NCBI RefSeq assembly: GCF_021018805.1
Contig: NW_026960613.1
Coordinates: forward strand, 1,116,001-1,180,000
Reading direction: 5' to 3'
DNA: 64,000 nucleotides
Origin: Prinia subflava
Lineage: Eukaryota; Chordata; Aves; Passeriformes; Cisticolidae
Position 1 is the first letter of the stretch; every line of letters begins with the position of its first letter. Below are positions 19,016 through 28,512 of this stretch, one piece after another. Under the pieces are notes generated by a model. It searched no databases. It was not told where the DNA came from and saw only the letters and a program-made list of their open reading frames with translations. The position numbers were made by a program, and so were the translations under genes.

Positions 19016-21724
19016 TTATGAGGACAGATTCTGCTGTGCAGACGTCAACACCCGCTGAGCCGCGGGTGCTGGCTGCAAGCCTGCTAAGCAGACCTCCATC
19101 GGTTCGGGTGGGGGCAGAGACACTTGTGTCTGAGCGCGTCTCTGCTTCGCGCTGCGTTTCGTGTTTCCCGACACCAGAAGGGGATGGCCATTAGCATGCA
19201 CCGTCGCCCTGCAATTATTTGCATAGTGATTTGGTTTTCCACATCGAGCGCACAGAAACAAGGGGGCCGTGGTTTTTTGCACTTTCTTCCCCTGTTTTTT
19301 CCTGGTTTTGGGACTGCCCTGCTGTTGCAGCCTGCCCTGAGGGCCCATCCAAGCAGGCTGCATCACAGGGGCCATGGCTGGTTGTACAGCCATAGCCACA
19401 GGTGACTGCACAGCATCAGCCAAGGCAACAAACTTGCGGCTACGTGTGCTTATCTTTGCACAGGCCTCTGCCATCTGAGCGATGGACGGATCACCAGGAA
19501 GTGTGTCGATGATCCTCCTGCAATCAGTATTGCAGTTGCCTCGGCCCAGGTGCTTAAGTAATACCTTCCTATGCTCAGGATCACCGACCTGCTTTTCCAC
19601 TGCAGCAGTCAGCCTTCCTGCAAAATGCAGGAATGGCTCATCAGCTCCTTGAACAATTGTGGCAAACGGTTCCTCTGGAGCAGCCATTGCTATGGTCTGA
19701 ACCAGAGCTGCCATGCCTACCTGTTGGCACTGCTCAAGCACCAAGGGCGCAAACCCAACTTGTCCATTGGCATCGGCATAATTTCCAATGCCCAGCAGCT
19801 TATCGGTATCAACCGTGCGCCTGACATCAGTTGGGCCTAATGTGGCATTTTGCTCCACTGTGCTGTTTGCTAACTGACTCCATTTTGATTCGAAAATTTC
19901 ATATTCGACAGGTGGAAACAGAGCGCGAGCTAGACTCCGGATGTCATAAGGTGTTAAAAGATGACCGTTGAAAAACCTGAGCATCTGCATTACTTCACTA
20001 GACCCCAAGCCATATTTCCCCACCCTATCACGAAGCTCCATCAAGGCTTTCCAATGCAAAGGCTGGTGGGTGTTATGGGTAACACCTGTTATGACAGGGA
20101 AAGCTTGGAGACCTCCTGGTAGGGTGGCAGGACCTGCCCCATCCCGTCCCGTGGGGTCCACAGGGACAGAGGCAGACACTTGGCTAGGGGCCAGCTGAAT
20201 GCCAGACACCGGAGGTCCAGCGGCGTCCCCACCAGCGCTGAAATTAAAAACTGTAGCGCCTGCTCCCATCGCAGGCGCAGCGCCGGTGGGAGGCTGCGGG
20301 GGCGGGCCCGCTGGCGCTTCCGCAGCCCCGGCGGTGCCTGCGTCCGCCGCAGCACGGGTACAGGGCTCTTCAGTAGGTGTAGGTTCCGATAGAACCCCCG
20401 AGTCCCATGCAGGCAGATTACAATGTGCTGGGACGGGTGCGGCTGGCGGAGCTTTCGCTCCACTGTGTGCCGTGCTCAAGGGCGCCTGCGCACTCAGCGC
20501 GGGGGGGGGGGGACGGGGGGCGGGCACCGGCGCTGCCCGCGGGGCTGCGTCCCCGTCTCGCGCCGCGATCAACGGCGCAGGCGCGGTTCGCGGGACTGCA
20601 CCCTCTCCACGCGCCGTGCTCAGCACCGCAGGCGCGGCCGGTGCAGTTGGGGGGGGACCCAGGAAGGGAGCAGGGATCGGCGCCGCTCCGCCCTTGCCCG
20701 AGCCAGCCGCCGCTCGGTCCGGGATCCCGCCGAGTAAGGTTTCACCGAGGCTCCGCCGGCCAATAGCAGGCGGCAGCCCCCCCGACAGGAAATGCACGGA
20801 CTGCCCACCCAACAGGACAGGGGCCGGCAAAGAGCCGATACAGGCCCCGCCTCCAGCGGCGCCCGCCCCCTGCACGCTCTGCAGAGGCGGTGCAGGCGCA
20901 GAGGCGCCCAAGGAGCCACCCTCGGCGCCCAAGTGGGGCTGCGCGGGGCGCGGCTCCACCCTTGACGTATCCAGAGGATACGTCGTGGAAGTTCCGCATT
21001 TCGGGCAGAGCGTGGTAATAGAATCATGCTCTACAAGGGGCGGGGCCCGCGCCGCGGTCTCTTCCCCGCCCGTCAGTGCTGGGAAGGCCTGAATGGAAGG
21101 CTCTTCCATCCCCACTCTCCGGCGCTGTGGGGCATGAGTGGGCGGGGCCGGCCGTGACGACTGCGGGGCCCCGCCCTCTCGCTGTTCGAACGGCCAGGGC
21201 GGGTTCAGGCTTCCCTTGTTCCCCAAAAATTCGAAATCCGAATCGGAGAGGAACAAATCTTCCAGCGCATCAGCCGGAGGGGGAGGAAAAGAATCCTCCG
21301 ACCTCGGAGACAGGGGATCGAGCTCGGACGGAGATCCCACGTCCGACACCGCGGCCGCGTCCCTTTGCGGCCCCCCACCTACCACCGGAGAGGGAGGGTC
21401 GCTCAGAGAATCTGCCGAGATCTCCGAGCTAGCGGGATCCATTTCCCGGAAAAAGAGATCAATCTTTCGCCACACAACCAACAGCCTGGCTGCCTCCAGC
21501 ACGAGGGGGGGGGAAGAGAGGAGGTCCATGAGGCACTCCCCCAAGCTGCCCCACACCTCCCCAGAAAATGCGTCCGCCGGATCGCTAAAGAAGCCACGCC
21601 CCCGGGCCCATTCCAACAAACCCTGAAGTTCTGCCCAGGAAACAGGAACGTGCTTTCGTTCCACAATAGACTTCCAGACATCCAAAGCTATGGAGTCCTC
21701 TTTCAAGACCGTATCGAAAGGCAT
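19016..21724 (-). CDS. gag: K1 Gag polyprotein
   Basis: An open frame of 902 codons from the ATG at 21724. The frame is open 31 codons further upstream, but that part overlaps the leader. The N-terminus (MPFDTV) lacks the myristoylated glycine of most Gags. Residues 1-100 resemble the K4 matrix (ARGRGFF, WGSLGECL). A very long Pro/Ala-rich section follows (about residues 130-500), containing PTAP, the usual TSG101-binding late motif. Capsid lies around 540-780 (KALMELRDRVGKYGL, LTPYDIRSLARALFP). The nucleocapsid has one knuckle, CARCGKPNHYANNC (about 19210-19251). The C-terminus contains CLAGLQP, also present at the end of K4 gag. The GC-rich middle keeps the opposite strand open by composition only. 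Confidence 0.93.
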   Translation of the reverse strand: MPFDTVLKEDSIALDVWKSIVERKHVPVSWAELQGLLEWARGRGFFSDPADAFSGEVWGSLGECLMDLLSSPPLVLEAARLLVVWRKIDLFFREMDPASSEISADSLSDPPSPVVGGGPQRDAAAVSDVGSPSELDPLSPRSEDSFPPPPADALEDLFLSDSDFEFLGNKGSLNPPWPFEQREGGAPQSSRPAPPTHAPQRRRVGMEEPSIQAFPALTGGEETAARAPPLVEHDSITTLCPKCGTSTTYPLDTSRVEPRPAQPHLGAEGGSLGASAPAPPLQSVQGAGAAGGGACIGSLPAPVLLGGQSVHFLSGGLPPAIGRRSLGETLLGGIPDRAAAGSGKGGAAPIPAPFLGPPPTAPAAPAVLSTARGEGAVPRTAPAPLIAARDGDAAPRAAPVPAPRPPPPALSAQAPLSTAHSGAKAPPAAPVPAHCNLPAWDSGVLSEPTPTEEPCTRAAADAGTAGAAEAPAGPPPQPPTGAAPAMGAGATVFNFSAGGDAAGPPVSGIQLAPSQVSASVPVDPTGRDGAGPATLPGGLQAFPVITGVTHNTHQPLHWKALMELRDRVGKYGLGSSEVMQMLRFFNGHLLTPYDIRSLARALFPPVEYEIFESKWSQLANSTVEQNATLGPTDVRRTVDTDKLLGIGNYADANGQVGFAPLVLEQCQQVGMAALVQTIAMAAPEEPFATIVQGADEPFLHFAGRLTAAVEKQVGDPEHRKVLLKHLGRGNCNTDCRRIIDTLPGDPSIAQMAEACAKISTRSRKFVALADAVQSPVAMAVQPAMAPVMQPAWMGPQGRLQQQGSPKTRKKQGKKVQKTTAPLFLCARCGKPNHYANNCRATVHANGHPLLVSGNTKRSAKQRRAQTQVSLPPPEPMEVCLAGLQPAPAAQRVLTSAQQNLSS

Positions 21725-21859
21725 TGTGCAGCAGAAAAGGGGGGTAAACCCGCCAAACAGAGCCACAAAGCCTAGGGAAGGAGTGAAAGGCACTACAGAG
21801 CCACAGAGCCTAGGCAAAGAGTGAAGGGCCCGACAGAGCTCACCCAGACAGTCCTACCA

Positions 21860-21877
21860 CACACGTCAGGGTCACCA
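21860..21877 (-). other. K1 primer-binding site, tRNA-Trp type
   Basis: Two bases after the 5' LTR the minus strand reads TGGTGACCCTGACGTGTG. This agrees with the complement of the tRNA-Trp 3' end at 15 of 18 positions, and at 15 of the first 16. Avian sarcoma/leukosis viruses use tRNA-Trp. The comparison is from memory of the tRNA and was not run against a database. Confidence 0.75.
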
Positions 21878-21879
21878 GA

Positions 21880-22205
21880 TGTCACAGTGGACACGGGAAG
21901 AACCACACGAGGACACGCTGGTGAGCGAAGCAGGAAAAAAGAGAGCGTTTATTTACAAAACCCAGTTTTATACATTTCCCATGGTGCCCGTGGATTGGAG
22001 GATGGAATTCCACCTCTCAATCCACGTTGGTCGAGCTAACTGTCAATCACATTTCTCCTCCTACCTAGAAATATGTAAACAATAAAAGACAGTTAGCAAA
22101 ACATGGCCAGTGTTTATAGTAGAAAGTGTGATAAGGTGAAACTTCTGACTCCAATATGAAGAACATAACAGAAGGCTTAAAAAAGTCTTCAAAACCAGGG
22201 TGACA
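21880..22205 (-). repeat. K1 5' LTR
   Basis: 326 bp. Identical to the 3' LTR except C at 22050. It holds the promoter and polyadenylation signal on the minus strand and is followed by the duplicated AGTCAA at 22206-22211. Confidence 0.97.
21948..21972 (-). promoter_or_regulatory. K1 LTR TATA box and polyadenylation signal
   Basis: Minus-strand TATAAAAC (21965-21972) followed 11 bases later by AATAAA (21948-21953). The close spacing implies a short R region. This would drive transcription of gag-pro-pol toward lower coordinates. Confidence 0.65.
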
Positions 22206-22795
22206 AGTCAACATCTGGGCATAGACTGGGAACTTCACACGCCATACCATCCCCAGTCGAGTGGCCAAGTTGAAAAAATGAATCATTTGATCAAGCAACA
22301 AATTGTGAGGCTAGGGCAAGAGGTTAATTTGCCTAGGCCCCAATCCCTCCCGTTAGCATTACTGTGAATTCGGACTAAGCCCAGAACTAAAGAAAAGCTG
22401 AGCCCCTTTGAAATGCTTTACGGGAGACCATATGGCGTGCAGAAAGGGATATCCACCCAAATTGGAGAAGAAAGGCTGACTGCTTATATGGTAGCCCTAG
22501 GTAAACAACTCAGAGAAACTGAAAAACATGTGGCTGGAACTCAGAGCAGAGGGTTAGATGGGCCAGTGCATGACATATGACCTGGGGATTATGTGTATGT
22601 TAAGTCTCTTACAGAAAAGACTTTAGAGCCGCAGTGGGAAGGACCATTCCAAGTGCTTCTCACCACTTTTACTGCAATTAAGATCCGAGAGCAGAACGCC
22701 TGGATTCACCACCCTCGAGTAAAGAAAGCTCCTGAGGCCCCTTGGAAAGTAACACCGGGTGATAGTGAAGTGAAACTAAAACTCACTCAAACAAA
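22206..22795 (+). pseudogene. pol: Integrase, C-terminal part (G1)
   Basis: After the second AGTCAA the G1 integrase resumes in the plus direction: [16 protein letters not shown] contains the third catalytic residue (Glu). A normal C-terminal domain follows (MLYGRPYGVQ, GDYVYVKS, PQWEGPFQVLLTT). Stops interrupt it near 22363 and 22578. The split and the duplication together fix where K1 landed. Confidence 0.85.
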
Positions 22796-23092
22796 ATGAG
22801 TACATTGCAATTAGGAATGTCTTGTAATCTAAGTTGCAAGAATTTAGTTGAGAAAATTGTTTTGCTTATAATCATAATTGTAATCCACGAACTCGGAAAT
22901 ACCTCTGGCCAGAACAATGCTGAGTGGCCTTGGTCCCAAGCTCTTACTTGGCACACTGGATCCATGGGAGAATATTCTGATATAAAAGATTCAAACCTAT
23001 TAACTGTAGTCATGCACAAAAATCAAGTATATAAAAGGCAAGAGTGGCAAAAACAAAGGTTGTGGCAAAAAGCCATGGGACCATGTGGGTAG
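22796..23092 (+). pseudogene. env: Truncated envelope start (G1)
   Basis: Starting at the ATG beside the pol stop, about 98 codons are open. A hydrophobic segment (VLLIIIIVIHELG, residues 24-36) could be a signal peptide, followed by a polar region. I see no receptor-binding or TM motifs. The frame ends at 23090, where sequence typical of the G2 leader begins, so the rest of env and the 3' LTR of G1 are gone. Confidence 0.5.
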
Positions 23093-23409
23093 CTTTGGAG
23101 ATTGCCTGTGCTAGTACCGGGGCACCGGACCGCAGGGGCAAAAAGAGCAGCGGAGCTGACCCTGTGGCACGGGAGTCTCCAGATCACAAGCCAGTTGTTT
23201 ATTTGCTTGTGTTTTTTGGGAAGAAGGTAAGGTTCTGTTTTCTTTCGTTTCTTTCTTCTTTTTTTTTTTCTTTTCTTTTTTTCTTTCTGTTATTCTCCTT
23301 CTAGTTGATTGGGAAGGCGAGCCTTGTTAGGAGGGCCTGTGGTTAGCTGTCAGGATAGGACTGGCAGCTAGTAGGGAATCCCCAAGGGGAGAAGGAAGAA
23401 GTGAAGAGA
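23093..23409 (+). other. G1/G2 junction and G2 leader
   Basis: No gene. The sequence changes from G1 env to retroviral leader-like sequence without an LTR or primer site. AGAAGGTAAGG near 23222-23232 matches a splice donor and is followed by a long T-rich tract. The G2 gag remnant follows. Confidence 0.45.
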
Positions 23410-24780
23410 CATCAACAGGTATACCCCCAGATAGCCCACTGGGAAGAAAACTAGCCTGGTGGAAATATGATTCCAACACCAGAGACAAGGATGTGCTCAA
23501 GATGATACAGTACTGTATGATAGAGCGGACCGAAGGGGAAATTAGGCCTGATCATGTACTTTGGCTGAGGTATGGGTCGGAGGAAGGGTGGATATTTTGG
23601 ACTTTAAACATCTATGTAAGGGCTAAAAAAACCCCATTTAATCAGAGAGAGAACGACTACACTGCTTGTTGAGAAGGAGAAATTTCACCTTCAGGAGTGG
23701 GCATGTTTAAAGTAACAGAGAGTAAAGGATGGGGCCCGTGAGACTATCTGCCCCCTCCACCTCCACTGGCATCGACTGCACCTCCTTTGCCCTTTGACAG
23801 ACCTAGTCAAAGTACTAGAAGCAGAACAGCACAATGAGAGGAAAACAGGTCAGGGGATGGGAACCAGACAGTGGGATTATATCCTCTGAGGGAAGTACCA
23901 CTGGGTGGGATGCAAGGGGGAATTTGATTTGTAACTGTACCACTCAATTCCTCCGATGTGAGGACGTTTAAGAAGGAATTAAAAGGATTACTAGAAGACC
24001 CCATTGGAGTAGCGGAACAGCTAGACCAATTTTTGAGGCCCAGCATTTATACATGGGATGAAATGCAATCAGTAATGACCATGTTATTTACACCAGAGGA
24101 AAGACAGATGATCCAGACGGCTGGGATGCGGATAGGGGAAAGGGAGCACATGCAAGGACCTCCTGGGGATCTGAAGATGCCCATAGTACACCCTAATTGA
24201 GACCACAACAACCTCAAGGGAAGGCAAAACGTGGAGGATTATAGAACATTAATTGTAAGGGGTATTAAAGAGGCTGCTCCAAGAAGCCAAAATACTCATA
24301 AGCCATTTGATGAACAGAAGAAGAGGGAAGAAACCCCAAAAGAGTGGCTAGAAAGACTGAGGAAAAATATGAGGCAGTATTCAGGTATTGACCCTGATAT
24401 AGTAGCTGGACAGACCTTGCTAAAGATAAATTTCGTCACCCTTGCATGGCCAGATATAAGGAGAAAATTAGAGAAGTTGGATGGTTGGCAAGAAAGGGGA
24501 TTGGAGGATCTCTCAAGGGAGGCACAGAAATTGTATGTCAGGAGGGATGAGAAAGCCAAGGCAAAGGCCAGAGTAATGGTAACTGCCATTAGGGAAGGAA
24601 ACCAGCATGTAAGGAACAACCCATGTAAGGAAGAAGGACCCTGATTGCGAGAGGATAGGCAGAGGTGGGATATGGTTCCTTGGGACCAGGCTCCTAAAGG
24701 GGAAATTGGGAAACTAGAGAACCTAGGACCAATTTGCTTTTATTGTAAAGAAAATGGGCATGTCAGGAGAAATTGCCCCT
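23410..24780 (+). pseudogene. gag: Gammaretrovirus-like gag (provirus G2), broken
   Basis: Matrix-like sequence (SPLGRKLAWWKYDSN, then LWLRYGSEEGW) lies at about 23430-23670 and ends in a TGA. A proline-rich linker with several stops follows, then capsid in pieces: FKKELKGLLEDP near 23965, and from 24231 PFDEQKKREETPKEWLERL, a good match to the major homology region position. The nucleocapsid knuckle CFYCKENGHVRRNC (24735-24776) sits just before a TGA. At least four stops or frame changes separate the parts. Its wording differs clearly from G1, so this is a distinct gamma-like lineage. Confidence 0.82.
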
Positions 24781-24839
24781 GAAGGGAAAGGGACCTGAGG
24801 GTTTATGAGAACAAGCAAAAAGGAAAGGTGGAAGACTAG

Positions 24840-25330
24840 GGGTGTCAGAGGCTCTACCTCCTGGGGACGGAATACCATCAGGAGCCCTTGATAACCTTAA
24901 AAGTAGGTCCCCAGGAGGAAGAATTTGAATTTTTAGTAGACACAGGGGCTGAAAGAACTTGTGTTTGTAAAATTCCAAAAGGGTGTGGAAAGAGTCAAAA
25001 TACTGTGCAAGTAGTGGGCGCGAAAGGGGAAGGGTTTAAAGCATTAGTTATAAAGCAAGTAAGGTTGTAAGGGACAAATAAAATAGGAATTGGAGACATT
25101 CTATTAGTTCCAGAAGCAGGGTGCAATTTATTAGGATGGGATTTACAGGTGCAGTTGGGCATTGGGGTGATCCCAGAGGAAGGGAGAATGGTAATTAAGC
25201 TTCTCTGATTAAGAGAGGAAGATGAGGAAAAGATTTGTGAAATAGTGTGGGTGAGACCAGGAAGTCAAGGCAAATTAAACATGAATCCTATAGTAATAAA
25301 AATAATTGATGAAAACCTCCCAGTTCGGGT
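24840..25330 (+). pseudogene. pro: Retroviral protease (G2)
   Basis: The catalytic box FLVDTGAERT (near 24930-24959) and, after a stop at 25068-25070, the C-terminal LLGWDLQ segment near 25130 identify an aspartic protease. In the last motif Trp-Asp replaces the usual Arg-Asp. Two stops break it. Confidence 0.75.
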
Positions 25331-27131
25331 ATGACAATACTCACTCTCCCTGGAAGGGAGATGAGGGTTGCAGCCGGTGGTTGAGGACTTGCTTGAAGAA
25401 GGGACCTTAGAACCATGTATTTCCCCCCATAATATACCCATATTGCCCGTTAGGAAGTCAGACAGAACTTACTGGCTTGTCCAAGACCTGAGGGAAGTGA
25501 ATAAAGGAACTGTGAATCCATACCCTGTAGTACCCAACCCCTATACACTACTGAGTAATATTCCCCCATCACACCAGTGGTTTAGTGTGATAGATGTAAA
25601 AGATGCTCTTTGGGCTTGTCCATTAGCAGAGGAAAGTAGGGATATTTGCTGTTGAATGGGAGGACCCCAATTCAGGAAGAAAGCAACAGCTTTGGTAGAC
25701 AAGGTTGCCCCAAGGATTTTCTGAATTCTCCAACTTATTTGGTCAAGCACTAGGAGAAGTACTACAACTTTTCTCCACCATACCTGAAATAAAACTTATG
25801 CAATATGTAGATTATTTGCTTCTCTCAGGAGAAGAGGAAAAGAAAGTCCGAGAATCCACCATAGCGTTTTTAAATTTTCTGGGAAACCAAGGACTTTGGG
25901 TATCAAAAGGGAAACTTCAATTTGTAGTGTGTGAGGTATAATACCTAGGACATATAATTTGTCAAGGGAGTCGGCGACTGAATCCTGAAAGAATTACGGG
26001 GATAGTCTCACTTCCACGGCCAAAAACTAAGAGGGAGGTTAGAAAGTTTTTAGGCTTGTTAAGATATTGTGGGCTATGGATTGAAGGGTATGCTGAAGCC
26101 ATCAAGTTCTTGTATGAAAAGTTAGTAGAAGATGAGATTAGGTGGGAAAAGGAGGATGAGCAAAAGTTTGAAGATTTAAAACAGAAATTAGTCAGTGCAC
26201 CGGTGTTGAGTCTTCCTGCCTTAGACAAACCTTTCAATCTGTTTGTGGATGTAGAAAAAGGGGTAACACATGAAGTGCTGGCCCAGGACTGGGGAGAGTC
26301 CAGGAAACCAGTGGCCTATTTATCAAAACTGCTAGACCCAGTCAGCCGAGGGTGGCCAACTTGCATTCAGGCAGTGGCAGTGACCGCCCTACTAGTAGAG
26401 GAAAAAGGAAAATTAACCTTTGGAGGAAAATTGAAAGTATATACTCCACACTCAGTTAGGAGTATCCTAAATCAAAAGGCTGAGAAATGGCTTACTGATT
26501 CCAGAGTGTTGAAGTATGAATCCATTTTAATAGATAATGATTTAGAGCTAACTGTAGATAACCATCTCAATCCTGCCTAGTTTTTGTATGGAGAACCAGT
26601 GGAAGGACTAGTGCATGATTGCCTAGAGGTTATTAACTATCAAACTAAGGTAAGAGAGGATCTAATGGATCAACCACTCCAAGGGGGAAAGCGATTGTAC
26701 ATCGATGGGTCTTTGAGGGTAATCCAGCGGCACCAGGTGTCAGGGTACGCTGTAATCGATGGTTTAGTAGCCATAGAAAAGGGAAAGTTACCTTCCAACT
26801 GGTCAGCCCAAGCGTTTGAGTCATATGCCTTAAAATGAGCTCTAGAAATATTAACACAAGAAAGGGGAACAGTGCATACAGATTCAAAATATGCTTTTGA
26901 GGTGGTGCATACTTTTGGAAGGCTCTGGGAAGAAAGAGGGTTATTAAATTCAAAAGGGAAGGGACTGGTTCACCAAAGGCTTATTTTGGAAGCATTAGAA
27001 ACCTTACAATTACCAGAAGTGGCAGTGGTATATGTTAAAGGACATCAAAAAGGGATGACTCTGGAGGCATGGGGAAACAATTTAGTGGATTTGGAAGCTA
27101 AGGATGCGGCCGAGTCGGGGACGGAAAATTA
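25331..27131 (+). pseudogene. pol: Reverse transcriptase and RNase H (G2), broken
   Basis: RT begins around LPVRV and shows LPVRKSDRTYWLVQDLR, YPVVPNPYTLLS and VIDVKDALW. The catalytic tetrad reads YVDY (25804-25815), with Tyr in place of the second aspartate, which alone would abolish polymerisation. A stop at 25939-25941 precedes the thumb. The connection domain (from 26056) and RNase H (YIDGSLRV near 26698, TDSKYAFEVV near 26878, KGHQKGMT near 27038) follow in order, with stops near 26578 and 26836. Normal gamma-like domain order; many breaks. Confidence 0.83.
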
Positions 27132-27979
27132 ATGATGGTATTAACCCCCATGGGAGAAATGCAGGAAGTCCCCATATTTAGTGAGAAGGAAGAGAGACAA
27201 CTCCTTAGAATAGGAGCAAAGAAAGATAATGAGGGGAAGTGGAGGTTACTGGATGGGAGACAATTGTTAAATAAACCACTTGCCAGGAAAATGCTAGAAG
27301 GCATGCATGGTACAACACATTTGGGTACAGAAGCGCTGAGTGACCAGTTCCTAAGGGATTTGGGCTGCATAGGAATTTTGGGAATAGCAAGTAACTGAAC
27401 GGTGTGTGATATGTCAACAAGTGAACAGGAAAGTCATGAGGAAAACACCCAGAGGAGGGCGAGAACTAGCCTTATGACCCTTTGAGAACATCCAGGTTGA
27501 CTTTACTGAGCTTCCCCAGGTACAACGGTGGAAATTTTTGCTAAGGATAGTAGATCAATCAACCCATTGGGTAGAGGTGGTGCCCACTGTTAAAGCCAAC
27601 GCCAGTATTGTAAGCAAAGCCCTTCTGGAATCAATCATTCCCAGATACGGGATGGGGAATAAGATTGATTCCGACCAAGGAACTCATTTCACATCTAAGA
27701 TATTACAGCAAGTTGTTCAAGTACTGAGGGTAAAATGGGAGTTACACACTCCATGGCATCTGCAGAGTTCTGGTCGTGCTGAAACAATGAATCAAACTCT
27801 TAAAAGAACTGATTAAGCTGATGATTGAAACCCAAATGTCATGGATAATATGCCTCCCTTTAGCTCTGTTAAGAATTAGAACCCAACTCTGGTCAGATCT
27901 AGGTGTCTTACCCTATGAAATGATGTTCGGACTACTCTTTTTGACCTTGCCCGAGAGAGTTGCCACCTATGAGGAAGTG
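27132..27979 (+). pseudogene. pol: Integrase, first part (G2)
   Basis: The HHCC zinc domain is partly kept (HGTTHLG, then CVICQQ after a frame change near 27390). The catalytic core follows: VDFTELPQ (first Asp), IVDQSTHWVEVVP, DSDQGTHFTSK (second Asp) and SSGRAETMNQ (Glu near 27780). A frame change near 27815 shifts the remainder. The gene is cut at 27979, directly after GAAGTG, by provirus K2, and continues at 36515. Confidence 0.85.
27974..27979. repeat. Target-site duplication of K2 (left)
   Basis: GAAGTG precedes the K2 LTR and is repeated at 36509-36514 after the other LTR. The outer edges of both LTRs are fixed by this pair. Confidence 0.93.
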
Positions 27980-28512
27980 TTTTGTTTTTCCCCGGTAGCT
28001 TCAGTCGGTGTCTCGGCTGCCTTGGTTGGTCTTGGTTAGGGGTGCACTTACGTACCCCCCTGTCCAAGCAACTCCGGCAAAGCTCCCGGGCACCGGCAAC
28101 ACTTAGCAAGCTTAGTTATAGTGATATTCAGCTCTTAGCAGTGATCAGCTCTTTAGCAGTGATTCTCAGCTCATAAGCTTGCTAAGGTGCCTTGGCAGAC
28201 GCAGGGAGAGAGAGGAGAAGCGCCGTATGGAGTTCCACAGATGAATCTTTATTAGCTTCTTCGGTGAAGGGTTCCAGGGACAGCGGCTTCTGCTGAGCTG
28301 GGGGAAAGTGGGGTTTTTATAGGGTACAGAGGTTTTGAAAAGGTGTCCAATGGTATGGTTCGGGGTACAAAGTGACCTATTGTCTTACAGGGAGATAAGC
28401 GAGGGTCCAAGCGCGGGAGAAGGGTTATTTTGGCCTAGTCACCATGACTAGGCATTTCTGCCCTTAAGCAACTGACCGCCACGGAAGCCTACCAGGCTTC
28501 CCGGCTGCAACA
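27980..28512 (-). repeat. K2 3' LTR
   Basis: 533 bp. In element direction it starts TGTTGCAGCC and ends GGGGAAAAACAAAA. A minus-strand TATAAAAA box and AATAAA lie near 28314-28321 and 28248-28253. Same family as the solo LTR at 54745-55272. Confidence 0.96.

Larger units (their letters stand above)
15216..22205 (-). mobile_element. Provirus K1: young, env-less class II ERV
   Basis: A complete 6,990-bp provirus on the minus strand inside the G1 integrase. Order in its own direction: 5' LTR (21880-22205), tRNA-Trp-type primer site, gag, dUTPase-protease, pol, polypurine tract, 3' LTR (15216-15541). The two LTRs differ at one base (T at 15386, C at 22050). Gag and Pol are each open over their full length. 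Only 85 bp separate the pol stop from the LTR, so there is no env. Defects seen: a frame change in a G8 run in the dUTPase and Asp-Pro-Gly at the protease active site. It is of class II type with alpharetrovirus-like priming, and looks like a copy that spread inside cells. Confidence 0.95.

Noticed and set aside
20199..21092. 297-codon plus-strand frame opposite K1 gag
   Set aside because: It lies antisense to the GC-rich Pro/Ala section of gag, has no motif, and similar antisense frames appear in K4. It is a by-product of base composition.
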